Source of the DNA: Kordiimonas lipolytica
GTDB lineage: Bacteria > Pseudomonadota > Alphaproteobacteria > Sphingomonadales > Kordiimonadaceae
DNA length: 64,000 nt
Reading direction: 5' to 3'
Assembly: GCF_001550065.1 (NCBI RefSeq)
Contig: NZ_LRUB01000006.1
Coordinates: 1-64,000 of the forward strand
This document shows, piece by piece, positions 56,658 through 64,000 of the stretch. The notes under the pieces were generated by a model. That model searched no databases. It saw only the letters and a program-made list of their open reading frames with translations, and was not told the DNA's origin. Both the position numbers and the translations under genes were made by a program. Position 1 is the first letter of the stretch. Each line of letters opens with the position of its first letter.

Positions 56658-57148
56658 CCGTTTTCCTTCATCAGGCGGGATTTCTGGCGCGCCCAGTCAC
56701 GCTGTTTGACGTCCTCACGCTTGTCGCGGACATTCTTACCCTTGCCAAGGCCGATCAGGATCTTGGCCCTGCCCCGTTCTGTAAAATAGACCTTCAGCGG
56801 CACAAGTGTATAGCCCTGGCGCTGGACCGCGCCCGCAAGACGGTTGATCTCGCGCCGGTGCATCAGAAGCTTCCGCGGCCTGCGTGGCTCGTGATTGAAG
56901 CGGTTGCCGTGGGAAAATTCAGGGATATGGGCGTTCACCAACCACAGCTCGCCATCTTTTTCTTCGGCGTAGCTTTCGCGGATGTTGGCTTCACCGTTCC
57001 GAAGCGATTTCACTTCGGTGCCAGATAGCACGATCCCCGCCTCATATTCGTCTTCTATATGATAAAGGTGCCGCGCCTTGCGGTTATCCGCCGCGACACG
57101 ATTTGGCAGGGTTCCGCCCTTTTTCTTGTTTTTATTCTTGCCAGCCAT
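56654..57148 (-). CDS. smpB: SsrA-binding protein SmpB
   Basis: The 164-aa partner of tmRNA works in trans-translation. It shows [80 protein letters not shown] in part, with the GTEVKSLR motif, and the C-terminal [18 protein letters not shown]. The gene starts just after dapA. The ssrA gene is not in the window. Confidence 0.95.
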   Translation of the reverse strand: MAGKNKNKKKGGTLPNRVAADNRKARHLYHIEDEYEAGIVLSGTEVKSLRNGEANIRESYAEEKDGELWLVNAHIPEFSHGNRFNHEPRRPRKLLMHRREINRLAGAVQRQGYTLVPLKVYFTERGRAKILIGLGKGKNVRDKREDVKQRDWARQKSRLMKENG

Positions 57149-57153
57149 GTGGG

Positions 57154-58044
57154 TTATCCAAGCGCTACAGTCTCAAGTTCGAGATCATGCAGAATTGCAT
57201 CCAAAGTCGAACGAAGCGCTTCCGTGGCCGGCAACAGCGGCAGGCGAACCATATCGGTGCCGATGCCCCGTGTTGAGCAGGCATATTTGGCCGGCGCCGG
57301 GCTTGGTTCTGCAAACATGGCGCGGTGCAGCGGCATAAGCTTGTCCTGGATGGCAAGCGCTGTTTTATAGTCACCCGCCAGGCAGGCTTCCTGCATTTTC
57401 GCACACAGGCTTGGGGCCACATTCGCAGTCACGGAAATACAGCCCACGCCGCCCATGGCGTTAAAGCCGTGCGCCGTGGCATCTTCGCCGGACAGTTGAA
57501 TGAAATCCGGTCCCATGGCAGCGCGCTGGCTGGCGCAGCGGTCCAGATCACCCGTCGCATCCTTCACACCAACTATCCGCGGCAACTCAAAAAGCTGTGC
57601 CATCGTGTCAGTGGCCATGTCCACCACAGACCGGCCGGGAATGTTATAGATGATGATCGGCAGATCAGAGGCGTCATGCACCGCCTTGAAGTGGGCATAA
57701 AGGCCAGCCTGGCTTGGCTTGTTATAGTAAGGCGTCACGACAAGCGCACCGTCGGCCCCAACCTTTTCGGCGTGTTTGATCAGCCCGATGGCTTCCAGCG
57801 TGTTGTTTGAGCCCGCACCCGCGATCACCGGCACGCGGCCACCGGCGGCTTCCACACAAAGCTCGACCACCAGCTTGTGCTCGTCATGGCTCAGCGTAGG
57901 GGATTCACCCGTGGTGCCCACAGGCACAAGCGCGTGGCTGCCTTCCTTGATTTGCCAGTCGACAAACTTCTGGAACGTGTCACCGTCAACTTTACCGTCT
58001 GCCGTAAAGGTGGTGATTAGCGCTGGGATTGAGCCTTTAAACAT
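57154..58044 (-). CDS. dapA: 4-hydroxy-tetrahydrodipicolinate synthase
   Basis: The 296-aa TIM-barrel aldolase condenses pyruvate and aspartate semialdehyde in lysine and cell-wall synthesis. It shows [63 protein letters not shown], and the Schiff-base Lys in [13 protein letters not shown]. All catalytic residues (Thr-Thr, Tyr, Lys) are present. It is 5 bp from smpB on the same strand, so probably one operon. Confidence 0.95.
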   Translation of the reverse strand: MFKGSIPALITTFTADGKVDGDTFQKFVDWQIKEGSHALVPVGTTGESPTLSHDEHKLVVELCVEAAGGRVPVIAGAGSNNTLEAIGLIKHAEKVGADGALVVTPYYNKPSQAGLYAHFKAVHDASDLPIIIYNIPGRSVVDMATDTMAQLFELPRIVGVKDATGDLDRCASQRAAMGPDFIQLSGEDATAHGFNAMGGVGCISVTANVAPSLCAKMQEACLAGDYKTALAIQDKLMPLHRAMFAEPSPAPAKYACSTRGIGTDMVRLPLLPATEALRSTLDAILHDLELETVALG

Positions 58045-58152
58045 ACCGATGGCCTTTTACTGTAAAAAATCTCGGCGCACCCTAACGCCGCGCAGGTCAA
58101 AGGGCAATAGGCAGAAGGCACCCCCGGCTTGCAAAACCACGCATTTTATCTC

Positions 58153-58181
58153 CTGCAAAAAGCAAGTTTTGCTTTTTGCAG
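58153..58181. repeat. Perfect hairpin between chemoreceptor and dapA
   Basis: The 13-bp perfect stem CTGCAAAAAGCAA/TTGCTTTTTGCAG with a 3-nt loop lies downstream of the minus-strand chemoreceptor stop (58206). It may act as its terminator, although it is not GC-rich. Confidence 0.6.
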
Positions 58182-58205
58182 TCAACAAAGCCGTCAGGTT
58201 AGCCG

Positions 58206-59525
58206 TTAGCGCTGCAGGTAGGCGTCCAGTTCCTGCAGCAACGCGTCTGATTCCGCCGACAGGCGCTCGGTCGAAGAACGGAGTTGTTCTGCGGCCGTTC
58301 CCGTCTTCTGGGCATCAACAGATGCTTCCCTGAGATCATGGCCCAAAGAACTGGTCATGGTGAAGGCGGATTGGGCATGTTCGCTGATCTCCTGCGTGGC
58401 CGCATTCTGCTCGCTCATGGTTCCTGCCACGATACCAAAGCTTTCGTTCATGCTCTCAATGGTGTCTGTGATTTTCCGAATTGAGTCCGCCGCATTTCCT
58501 GCTGCTTGCTGGATAGCGCCGATCTGGTCGGCAATATCACCGGTGGCCCGCCCTGTCTGGGACGCCAGCGCCTTTACCTCGCTTGCCACGACGGCGAAAC
58601 CTTTGCCAGCCTCCCCTGCACGCGCCGCCTCAATGGTGGCATTCAGGGCAAGAAGGTTCGTTTTGTCCGATATTTCCTCAATCAGGCGAATGATTGACGT
58701 GACCTTGTCAGACGCCACAACCAGATCCTGAACGATCTGTTCCACATTTGTTGCCTCGTCCACGGCAGACTGAATATCAGAGGATGACATCGACACCCGC
58801 CGGCTAATCTCATTGATGGAGGATGTCATTTCCTCCGATGCTGCAGCCACCGATTTTACGGCTTCCTCTGCCCCCAGAACGGTGTTGTTGGCCGCAGTGC
58901 AGCGACTTGAAGATTCACGTGCCGTATCCGCAAGCATCTCCACCGCAGCCCGCATTTCCGACATGCTGGCCACAACATTTCGCACATTGCCGCTGAATTT
59001 TTCAGTGATTGCCGCTGATGCCTTCTGGCGTTCATGCATCGCGTCAAGGGCACCATTGATAACGCCTGCCTGATGCCTGAATGCGCCACCAAAACCGGTT
59101 CGGCGCACCTGGCGGTAGTAAAGATCATCGCGGACGAATTCCATCGCAGCCCCTGCTTCGCGAATGAAGGCGTCGGACATATCAATGAAATCGTTCACCT
59201 GATGCCTGAGTTCGCAAAAGGCTTCGTTTGCATCTTCCTGAAGAGGAACCCTGCTTTCAAGGTCGCCGCCCGTGACCTTTGCAAGCGTATCTGTGACGGC
59301 GGCCATCTCCCGCTCATATTGCTCACACTGCCGGGATTTTGCCACAAGGGCTTGCGCCACGGCCCAAATGGGCGACAGGGCCTCCGCCTCGCCACCTTCA
59401 GGAAGCGATATATTGGTTTCCCCCGCACAAACAGCGCGACAGACATCCATCAGCGTGTCCAGCTCGGGGCCGCTGATCTTGCCTGTAAGCCCCTCTTTCG
59501 GGTTAAATCGAGAAAATAAATTCAT
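58206..59525 (-). CDS. Soluble methyl-accepting chemotaxis protein
   Basis: The 439-aa chemoreceptor lacks any membrane helix. The N-terminal 180 residues form a helical region ([46 protein letters not shown]). The C-terminal signalling domain has the hairpin tip [33 protein letters not shown]. It starts inside the 3' end of a PAS-domain gene (23-bp overlap), and together they resemble an Aer receptor split in two. It likely sits in a cytosolic array, with the PAS partner as redox or oxygen sensor. Confidence 0.88.
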   Translation of the reverse strand: MNLFSRFNPKEGLTGKISGPELDTLMDVCRAVCAGETNISLPEGGEAEALSPIWAVAQALVAKSRQCEQYEREMAAVTDTLAKVTGGDLESRVPLQEDANEAFCELRHQVNDFIDMSDAFIREAGAAMEFVRDDLYYRQVRRTGFGGAFRHQAGVINGALDAMHERQKASAAITEKFSGNVRNVVASMSEMRAAVEMLADTARESSSRCTAANNTVLGAEEAVKSVAAASEEMTSSINEISRRVSMSSSDIQSAVDEATNVEQIVQDLVVASDKVTSIIRLIEEISDKTNLLALNATIEAARAGEAGKGFAVVASEVKALASQTGRATGDIADQIGAIQQAAGNAADSIRKITDTIESMNESFGIVAGTMSEQNAATQEISEHAQSAFTMTSSLGHDLREASVDAQKTGTAAEQLRSSTERLSAESDALLQELDAYLQR

Positions 59526-60021
59526 CGTAGTTCACCCCTTTTTCCTGCAGCCACTGTTCCAGAAAGTGACAGCTTGCCTGAATACCGTCTTTTCGGCGGT
59601 CGGATTTGGCCTCAATTTTGAGCATTTCGTCGTAAATCGGCCGGATGATGTCGAGCGCGGCTTTGCGCGGAGCGCGCCTGTTGGAATGATACCCAACCGC
59701 CTGCCCGGACTGGTCGAAACTGGGCGTCACATGGGCGAGCACCCAATAATAGTCGCCGCTTTTTGTGCTGTTGATAACGTAAGCGAAGATTTCCTTCTTT
59801 GCCTGCAGCCGTGTCCAGAGCATCTCGAACACGCCCCGCGGCATAGCCGGATGACGGATGATGTTGTGGGGGCGTCCGATCAATTCATCTTCGGCATAAT
59901 CTGCAATGGAACAAAACAGCCGGTTCACATAAGTGATCCGGCCCTTCAAGTCAGTCTTGCTGACGATGATTTTGTCTGTGTCGAAGACACGTTCCTCGCC
60001 AGGATATTTTCCGGATGTCAT
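59503..60021 (-). CDS. Aer-like PAS domain protein
   Basis: The 172-aa single PAS domain is of the Aer type: [55 protein letters not shown] in part, with the NIIRHPAMP motif near the flavin-binding site, and [32 protein letters not shown]-terminal helical tail follows instead of a transducer. The transducer is the next gene, overlapping by 23 bp in another frame. It probably binds FAD and reports redox state to that chemoreceptor. Confidence 0.85.
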   Translation of the reverse strand: MTSGKYPGEERVFDTDKIIVSKTDLKGRITYVNRLFCSIADYAEDELIGRPHNIIRHPAMPRGVFEMLWTRLQAKKEIFAYVINSTKSGDYYWVLAHVTPSFDQSGQAVGYHSNRRAPRKAALDIIRPIYDEMLKIEAKSDRRKDGIQASCHFLEQWLQEKGVNYDEFIFSI

Positions 60022-60221
60022 GGGTATCTGCTTCGCCTATGCCTGATGCTTGCGGGCAATCAGCAATAATAAATGCCGATTTCCGTAGCGTTACCTGATG
60101 TATAGAAATATACGTAGCGCCTACATGAAGCAGCAAGGCGGCACCTATTAACTTAGGTTAACAAGGTTTAACTATGCTCTCTCGATGGGACTTCTATAGT
60201 TAAGAGAAATAGCGGCATCTT

Positions 60222-61016
60222 ATGGGGGTAAGATTGCCATTTGGGAGGCTATTTGTGAGTGGTTTTTGTCAAATCTGTCCGCACCATGGTGGGCCGGAAG
60301 ACTGTAAGTATAAGCCTTCTGAGGACGTTAGCGACTTGATCGCCGGGCACCATGAGGTACCTGCGCGGCAAGTGGTGTCGACTTTCCTCAAACCCGGGCA
60401 AATGGTTCATATCAGGCACGGCTGGGCCTATTCCTTCCGAATGATGCCCAATGGTGAACGCCAGCTGGGCGGTATTTACAGCGACGGCGACATCCTTTGC
60501 TGGCCCAACATCTTCAGCAATCGCACCGGGTGCAGTTCCCGTGCGATCACCAAACTCAGTGTCTGCATCATCAATGTAGATAATTTCACCGCCCGCATTC
60601 GAGGCAATGGTCGCTATTTTCAGTTCTTCCAGAGACTGATGGAACGACAGTTCATGGCCCTGACGGACCGCACCTTCGACCTGTGTCACCGCAACGCAGA
60701 GGAAAGGCTTTGTCGCCTTCTCCTCAAGGCCTGCCTGTCGCTTTGTGGGAAAATTGGCAACTATATGGAACCCATCCCGATCACGCAGGAGATATTGGCA
60801 GACCTGATCGGGGTCTCGAAAATCCATGTCAATCGCCTACTCTCCAGCCTGCGGCAACGAAACGTATGTCATGTAAGCCACGGATATCTCAGCATCCTGG
60901 ATTGGGAAAGACTGCAGGAAACAGCCAATGTCACCAATGCGGAGCTTGAGGAGTGGTCGGCAATATTGGCTCCTGCGAACCACTTGCCGCCCATCCAGCA
61001 GGATGACAGCGCCTAG
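60222..61016 (+). CDS. Crp/FNR family transcriptional regulator with FNR-like cysteines
   Basis: The 264-aa regulator has an N-terminal Cys set CQICPHHGGPEDC (Cys 16, 19 and 28) and Cys 115 in KLSVCIINVDNF, which aligns with the fourth cluster Cys of FNR (VCEIPF). A central beta-roll and dimer helix follow. The C-terminal helix-turn-helix is PITQEILADLIGVSKIHVNRLLSSLRQRNV. It may carry an oxygen-labile 4Fe-4S cluster and switch genes on under low oxygen. A GTG at 60255 is an alternative start, which would keep the Cys motif near the N terminus. The divergent neighbour is the Aer-like pair. Confidence 0.85.
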   Translation: MGVRLPFGRLFVSGFCQICPHHGGPEDCKYKPSEDVSDLIAGHHEVPARQVVSTFLKPGQMVHIRHGWAYSFRMMPNGERQLGGIYSDGDILCWPNIFSNRTGCSSRAITKLSVCIINVDNFTARIRGNGRYFQFFQRLMERQFMALTDRTFDLCHRNAEERLCRLLLKACLSLCGKIGNYMEPIPITQEILADLIGVSKIHVNRLLSSLRQRNVCHVSHGYLSILDWERLQETANVTNAELEEWSAILAPANHLPPIQQDDSA

Positions 61017-61043
61017 CAAGAGGTGGCTTGAATTTATGACACT

Positions 61044-61075
61044 CCCAGCCCACAGGGGTAAGTCCATGGGCTGGG
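61044..61075. terminator. Strong hairpin between FNR-like and EF-hand genes
   Basis: The perfect 9-bp stem CCCAGCCCA/TGGGCTGGG can be extended by CAC/GTG after one mismatch, with a 14-nt loop. It lies between converging genes. There is no T run, so it may be a factor-dependent terminator or an mRNA-stabilising hairpin. Confidence 0.5.
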
Positions 61076-61165
61076 TGTGCTTGAGGCTCTCCTGATCGAA
61101 ACATACGTACCGCTTCGGGTACCAGCCAGAAGGTCAGCCTCACTTGGGAGGAGAGTTCTTGAAAG

Positions 61166-61786
61166 TCACCGCCTAAAGTGGGGCTGCATCCGGTGGCCTT
61201 TACCTTTCTTCATTCTGCGTGCTTTGGCAGCTTCAAGAAGTTCCGCTTTGGTGACTTCACCGTCACCGTTCACATCCATCCGCTTGAAATGACCGACTGG
61301 TTTGGCTGCAAATTCTTCAAGCGAAATACGCTCGTCGCCGTCCCGGTCGTGCTTTGCGATGAAATGCAGCCGTGTGGGCTTGCCCTCAAATCGGCCATGA
61401 CGCGGGCCTGACGGGTCCGGCATATCGTCCGGTTCGAAATCTTCTCCCCGCTCGTCCATGCGCTCCTTCATCCGTTCTGCCCGTTTTTTCATGCGCTCCC
61501 TGGCGTGTTCAGGGATGGGCATTTCCTTCGGCAGTTCTTCAAGCGTCAAGTAGCCGTCGCTGTTCTTGTCAAATTCCGCAAACTTTTCCTGCGCTTTCGC
61601 CATCATCTCCGCATGGCTGACAACGCCATTTTTGTTGCTGTCCAAATCATTGAAGCGTTCTTCAAGATGGGCTTTCATGTTTTCAACATGCTCGGCTCTG
61701 CGTTCTTTCGAACCGTCCACCGCCAGCACACCGGTGGCGAACAGTGCGGTTGCGGAAATCGCTATCGTCTTTTTCCAGACATTCAT
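61166..61786 (-). CDS. Exported EF-hand calcium-binding protein
   Basis: The 206-aa protein has a signal peptide (IAISATALFATGVLAVDG). Four EF-hand loops follow: DLDSNKNGVVSHAE (about residue 48), DKNSDGYLTLEE (about 74), DRDGDERISLEE (about 150) and DVNGDGEVTKAE (about 174). Each has Asp at positions 1, 3 and 5 and Glu at position 12, so all four should bind calcium. Between the pairs lies a charged Met/Arg/Glu helix. It should act in the periplasm as a buffer or sensor; partner unknown. Confidence 0.85.
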   Translation of the reverse strand: MNVWKKTIAISATALFATGVLAVDGSKERRAEHVENMKAHLEERFNDLDSNKNGVVSHAEMMAKAQEKFAEFDKNSDGYLTLEELPKEMPIPEHARERMKKRAERMKERMDERGEDFEPDDMPDPSGPRHGRFEGKPTRLHFIAKHDRDGDERISLEEFAAKPVGHFKRMDVNGDGEVTKAELLEAAKARRMKKGKGHRMQPHFRR

Positions 61787-61991
61787 GGTCTTGGTCCTCT
61801 ACTATTGGCTCTTGTCATTTCTGCGCGTCCACAGCTTTTACGAACCCATTTGCAAGCGCCCTTCGCTCCATTTGCTAAACTTTGGATTATTGATGCGACA
61901 CATTTTTGCCATAGTCTTGCCCAGAGCAGATTTGTGGCATAGGGTCGCCGCCAGCAAATGTGAGCAATCCAATCTAATGAAGGGCAGAAAC

Positions 61992-64000
61992 ATGAGATTT
62001 ATCGGGATTGTTTTGGCAGCTTTGGTTGCCTTCCCGGCCTTTGGGGATGCCAATGTGCAAACCAAAGGTACATTCAACGACAAGTTCCGGCAGCTGGAAG
62101 CGGACCTTCCTACGCCGAATGTTTATCGTACCGCCTCCGGCGCGCCTGGCCATGCCTACTGGCAGCAACAGGTAGATTACAAGATCAAGGTCCGGCTGGA
62201 CGAAAAGGCCCGCCAGATCCACGGCTCTGAGTCCATCCACTATGAGAACAACAGCCCCGATACGCTGACATACCTGTGGCTGCAGCTGGACCAGAACCGT
62301 TTTTCCAAACACTCTGACGCCTATACCACCATGGAAATGGGCGAAGAGGCATCGAAGAAGATGGGTTACAGCACCCTGCGCTTCCTTGCCCGCACTGAAG
62401 GCAAGGACTGGGGCTTCAAGCTGAACAGCGTCAAGTCAGGCGGTAAGGACCTAAAGTACACCGTTGTCGACACCATGATGCGTATCGACCTGCCCAAGCC
62501 GCTGAAGCCGGGCGCAAGCTTCGATTTCTCCATCGACTGGCACTTCAATGTGCCGGAAGGCAAGGCCATGTGGGCTCGCGGCGGCTACCAGCCGTATGAG
62601 CGTCACGGCAACGATGTCTTCTTTATCGCCCAGTGGTTCCCGCGTCTTGCAGCCTACACAGATCTGGCTGGCTGGGAGCACAAGCAGTTTCTTGGCACCG
62701 GTGAATTCACGCTTGAGTTCGGTGATTATGACGTTGAGATCACTGTACCTGCTGACCATATCGTCGGCTCGACAGGCGAGCTTCAAAACCCGAAGGATGT
62801 TCTGACGAAAGAACAGCGCGCGCGCCTCGATGAAGCCCGCACGGCGGATCGCCCCGTCTTTATCGTCAACCGCGAAGAAGCCCTTGAGAACGAGAAAGAA
62901 GGCACTGACGGCACCAAGACCTGGCACTTCAAGGCAGAAAACGTGCGCGATTTCGCCTTTGCGTCCTCGCGGAAATTCGTCTGGGATGCCTGGGGAGTGA
63001 AGCTGCCAGACAGCGGTCGCACCGTAATGGCCATGTCGCTCTATCCGGAAGAGACAATGCCGCTGTGGGACAAATATTCCACGCAGGCAATCGCCCACAC
63101 ACTGGATACCTACAGCCGCTATTCATTCGAATACCCCTACCCTGTTGCCTGGTCCGTACACGGCCCAATCGGCGGCGGCATGGAATATCCGATGATCACA
63201 TCAAACGGCTATCCTGTTGAAATCGAGAAAAACGAAGACGGCAGCGAAACCCGCACCTACTCCCGTCGCACCAAATACGGCCTGATCTCGGTGATCATTC
63301 ATGAAATCGGCCACATCTATTTCCCGATGACGGTCAACACGGACGAGCGCAACTGGGCCTGGATGGACGAAGGCATCAACAGCTTCCTGCAGTCGATGGC
63401 AGAGCGCGAGTGGGAAGCCAATTATCCTGCCCGCCGTTCTGTGCCGAAGGGCGTACTATCATACATGACGAGCCCGAACCAGACGCCAATCATGACGCAA
63501 TCAGACAGCATCATCGGTTATGGCCCGAACGCCTATACCAAGCCTGCTGTGGCGCTCAACATTCTGCGTGAGACCATCATGGGCCGCGAACTGTTTGATT
63601 TCGCATTCCATGAATACAGCCGTCGCTGGAAATTCAAGCGCCCCTACCCCGCTGACTTCTTCCGCACCATGGAAGACGCCAGCGCCAAGGATCTGGATTG
63701 GTTCTTCCGCGGCTGGTGGTACACCACCGACCATGTGGATATCGCCATCACGGGCGTAACCCATGCCCGCATCAACACCGAAGACCCTGAGGTTGAGAAC
63801 CCGATCAAACGGGAGCAAGACCGCAAGGACAAGGTCTATATCGGTGAGATGCGTGATCAGGCGGCAAACCTGAATTATCGGATCGACCGTTTCCCGGAGC
63901 TTCTGGATTTCTATAACGAAAACGACGATTTCATCGTCACCGAGAAGCAGAAGAAGGCCTATGCCGGCAAGCTCAAGGGCCTGAAGGACTGGGAAAAAGA
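61992..64000 (+). CDS. M1 family metallopeptidase (truncated by window end)
   Basis: At least 669 aa of a zinc aminopeptidase-like protein are visible; the 3' end is outside the window. It has a signal peptide (FIGIVLAALVAFPAFG). The substrate-exopeptidase motif is GPIGGGMEYPM, a variant of GAMEN. The zinc site is IIHEIGHIYFP (His 437, Glu 438, His 441) followed by Glu 460 in WMDEGIN, the HExxH-x18-E spacing of M1. Tyr in IGYGPNAYTKPAVAL matches the transition-state Tyr region. It acts in the periplasm or envelope on peptides. AAGGG precedes the ATG; an in-frame ATG at 61977 is possible. Confidence 0.92.
   Translation, partial: MRFIGIVLAALVAFPAFGDANVQTKGTFNDKFRQLEADLPTPNVYRTASGAPGHAYWQQQVDYKIKVRLDEKARQIHGSESIHYENNSPDTLTYLWLQLDQNRFSKHSDAYTTMEMGEEASKKMGYSTLRFLARTEGKDWGFKLNSVKSGGKDLKYTVVDTMMRIDLPKPLKPGASFDFSIDWHFNVPEGKAMWARGGYQPYERHGNDVFFIAQWFPRLAAYTDLAGWEHKQFLGTGEFTLEFGDYDVEITVPADHIVGSTGELQNPKDVLTKEQRARLDEARTADRPVFIVNREEALENEKEGTDGTKTWHFKAENVRDFAFASSRKFVWDAWGVKLPDSGRTVMAMSLYPEETMPLWDKYSTQAIAHTLDTYSRYSFEYPYPVAWSVHGPIGGGMEYPMITSNGYPVEIEKNEDGSETRTYSRRTKYGLISVIIHEIGHIYFPMTVNTDERNWAWMDEGINSFLQSMAEREWEANYPARRSVPKGVLSYMTSPNQTPIMTQSDSIIGYGPNAYTKPAVALNILRETIMGRELFDFAFHEYSRRWKFKRPYPADFFRTMEDASAKDLDWFFRGWWYTTDHVDIAITGVTHARINTEDPEVENPIKREQDRKDKVYIGEMRDQAANLNYRIDRFPELLDFYNENDDFIVTEKQKKAYAGKLKGLKDWEK

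Overview
The window is a gene-dense, moderately GC-rich stretch of an alphaproteobacterial chromosome. The basis is the run rpoZ - rsh - pyrE - DUF2062 - pdxJ - rnc - era - recO on one strand, a type-B arginyl/leucyl-transferase gene (bpt), a TakP-like TRAP transporter and a BolA/monothiol-glutaredoxin pair. A marine, aerobic, motile, chemotactic lifestyle fits two chemoreceptor genes, a MotB homologue, TRAP and SLC13 transporters and cytochrome genes. I cannot name the genus; a Kordiimonas-like lineage is only a guess.

Layout. 1-1160: an IS110-family transposase with a highly structured non-coding 5' region, which is a candidate bridge-RNA locus. 1183-6579: small envelope and hypothetical genes, including a lipoprotein, a pepsin-like aspartic protease, a DUF5694 protein, two tandem paralogous membrane proteins, a DUF1330 protein and an alpha/beta hydrolase. 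6644-8945: a glycosyltransferase and sulfotransferase operon; the sulfotransferase carries an in-frame palindromic insertion. 9189-9867: bolA and grxD. 9913-15219: an exported methyltransferase-like protein, DUF3291, a TSUP permease, a di-haem peroxidase, cytochrome b561 and a glycine-zipper protein. 15465-17270: an AT-rich OLD-family nuclease, a likely horizontally acquired defence gene. 17501-21353: a second exported methyltransferase-like protein, thiC with a TPP riboswitch, and a GFA protein. 21340-25183: GNAT, a double Asp/Asn hydroxylase with TPRs, and rpsD. 25403-26203: rhodanese plus a CsoR-like repressor with a clear operator. 26522-34953: a Cache chemoreceptor, a beta-hydroxyacid dehydrogenase, a penicillin acylase, MotB and an SLC13 transporter. 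34972-39587: bpt, a three-gene TRAP transporter and a thioredoxin. 39687-43437: VOC, phosphoesterase, SnoaL-like and GT61 genes. 43481-53900: housekeeping genes (parC, recO, era, rnc, pdxJ, pyrE, rsh, rpoZ, folK). 54049-58044: a NYN nuclease, uracil-DNA glycosylase, a cNMP-FHA protein, smpB and dapA. 58206-61786: a two-gene Aer-like receptor, an FNR-like regulator and an EF-hand protein. 61992-64000: an M1 peptidase cut by the window end.

The most unusual signals are not genes. One is a family of short palindromes at four intergenic loci in two stem versions that differ by compensatory changes. Another is a different GGGCAC palindrome found inside the sulfotransferase reading frame and again in front of the TSUP gene, readable as the same peptide in the same frame. 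A third is the set of palindromes ahead of the IS110 transposase. No tRNA, rRNA or CRISPR array was seen. All calls come from reading the sequence; no database search was run.
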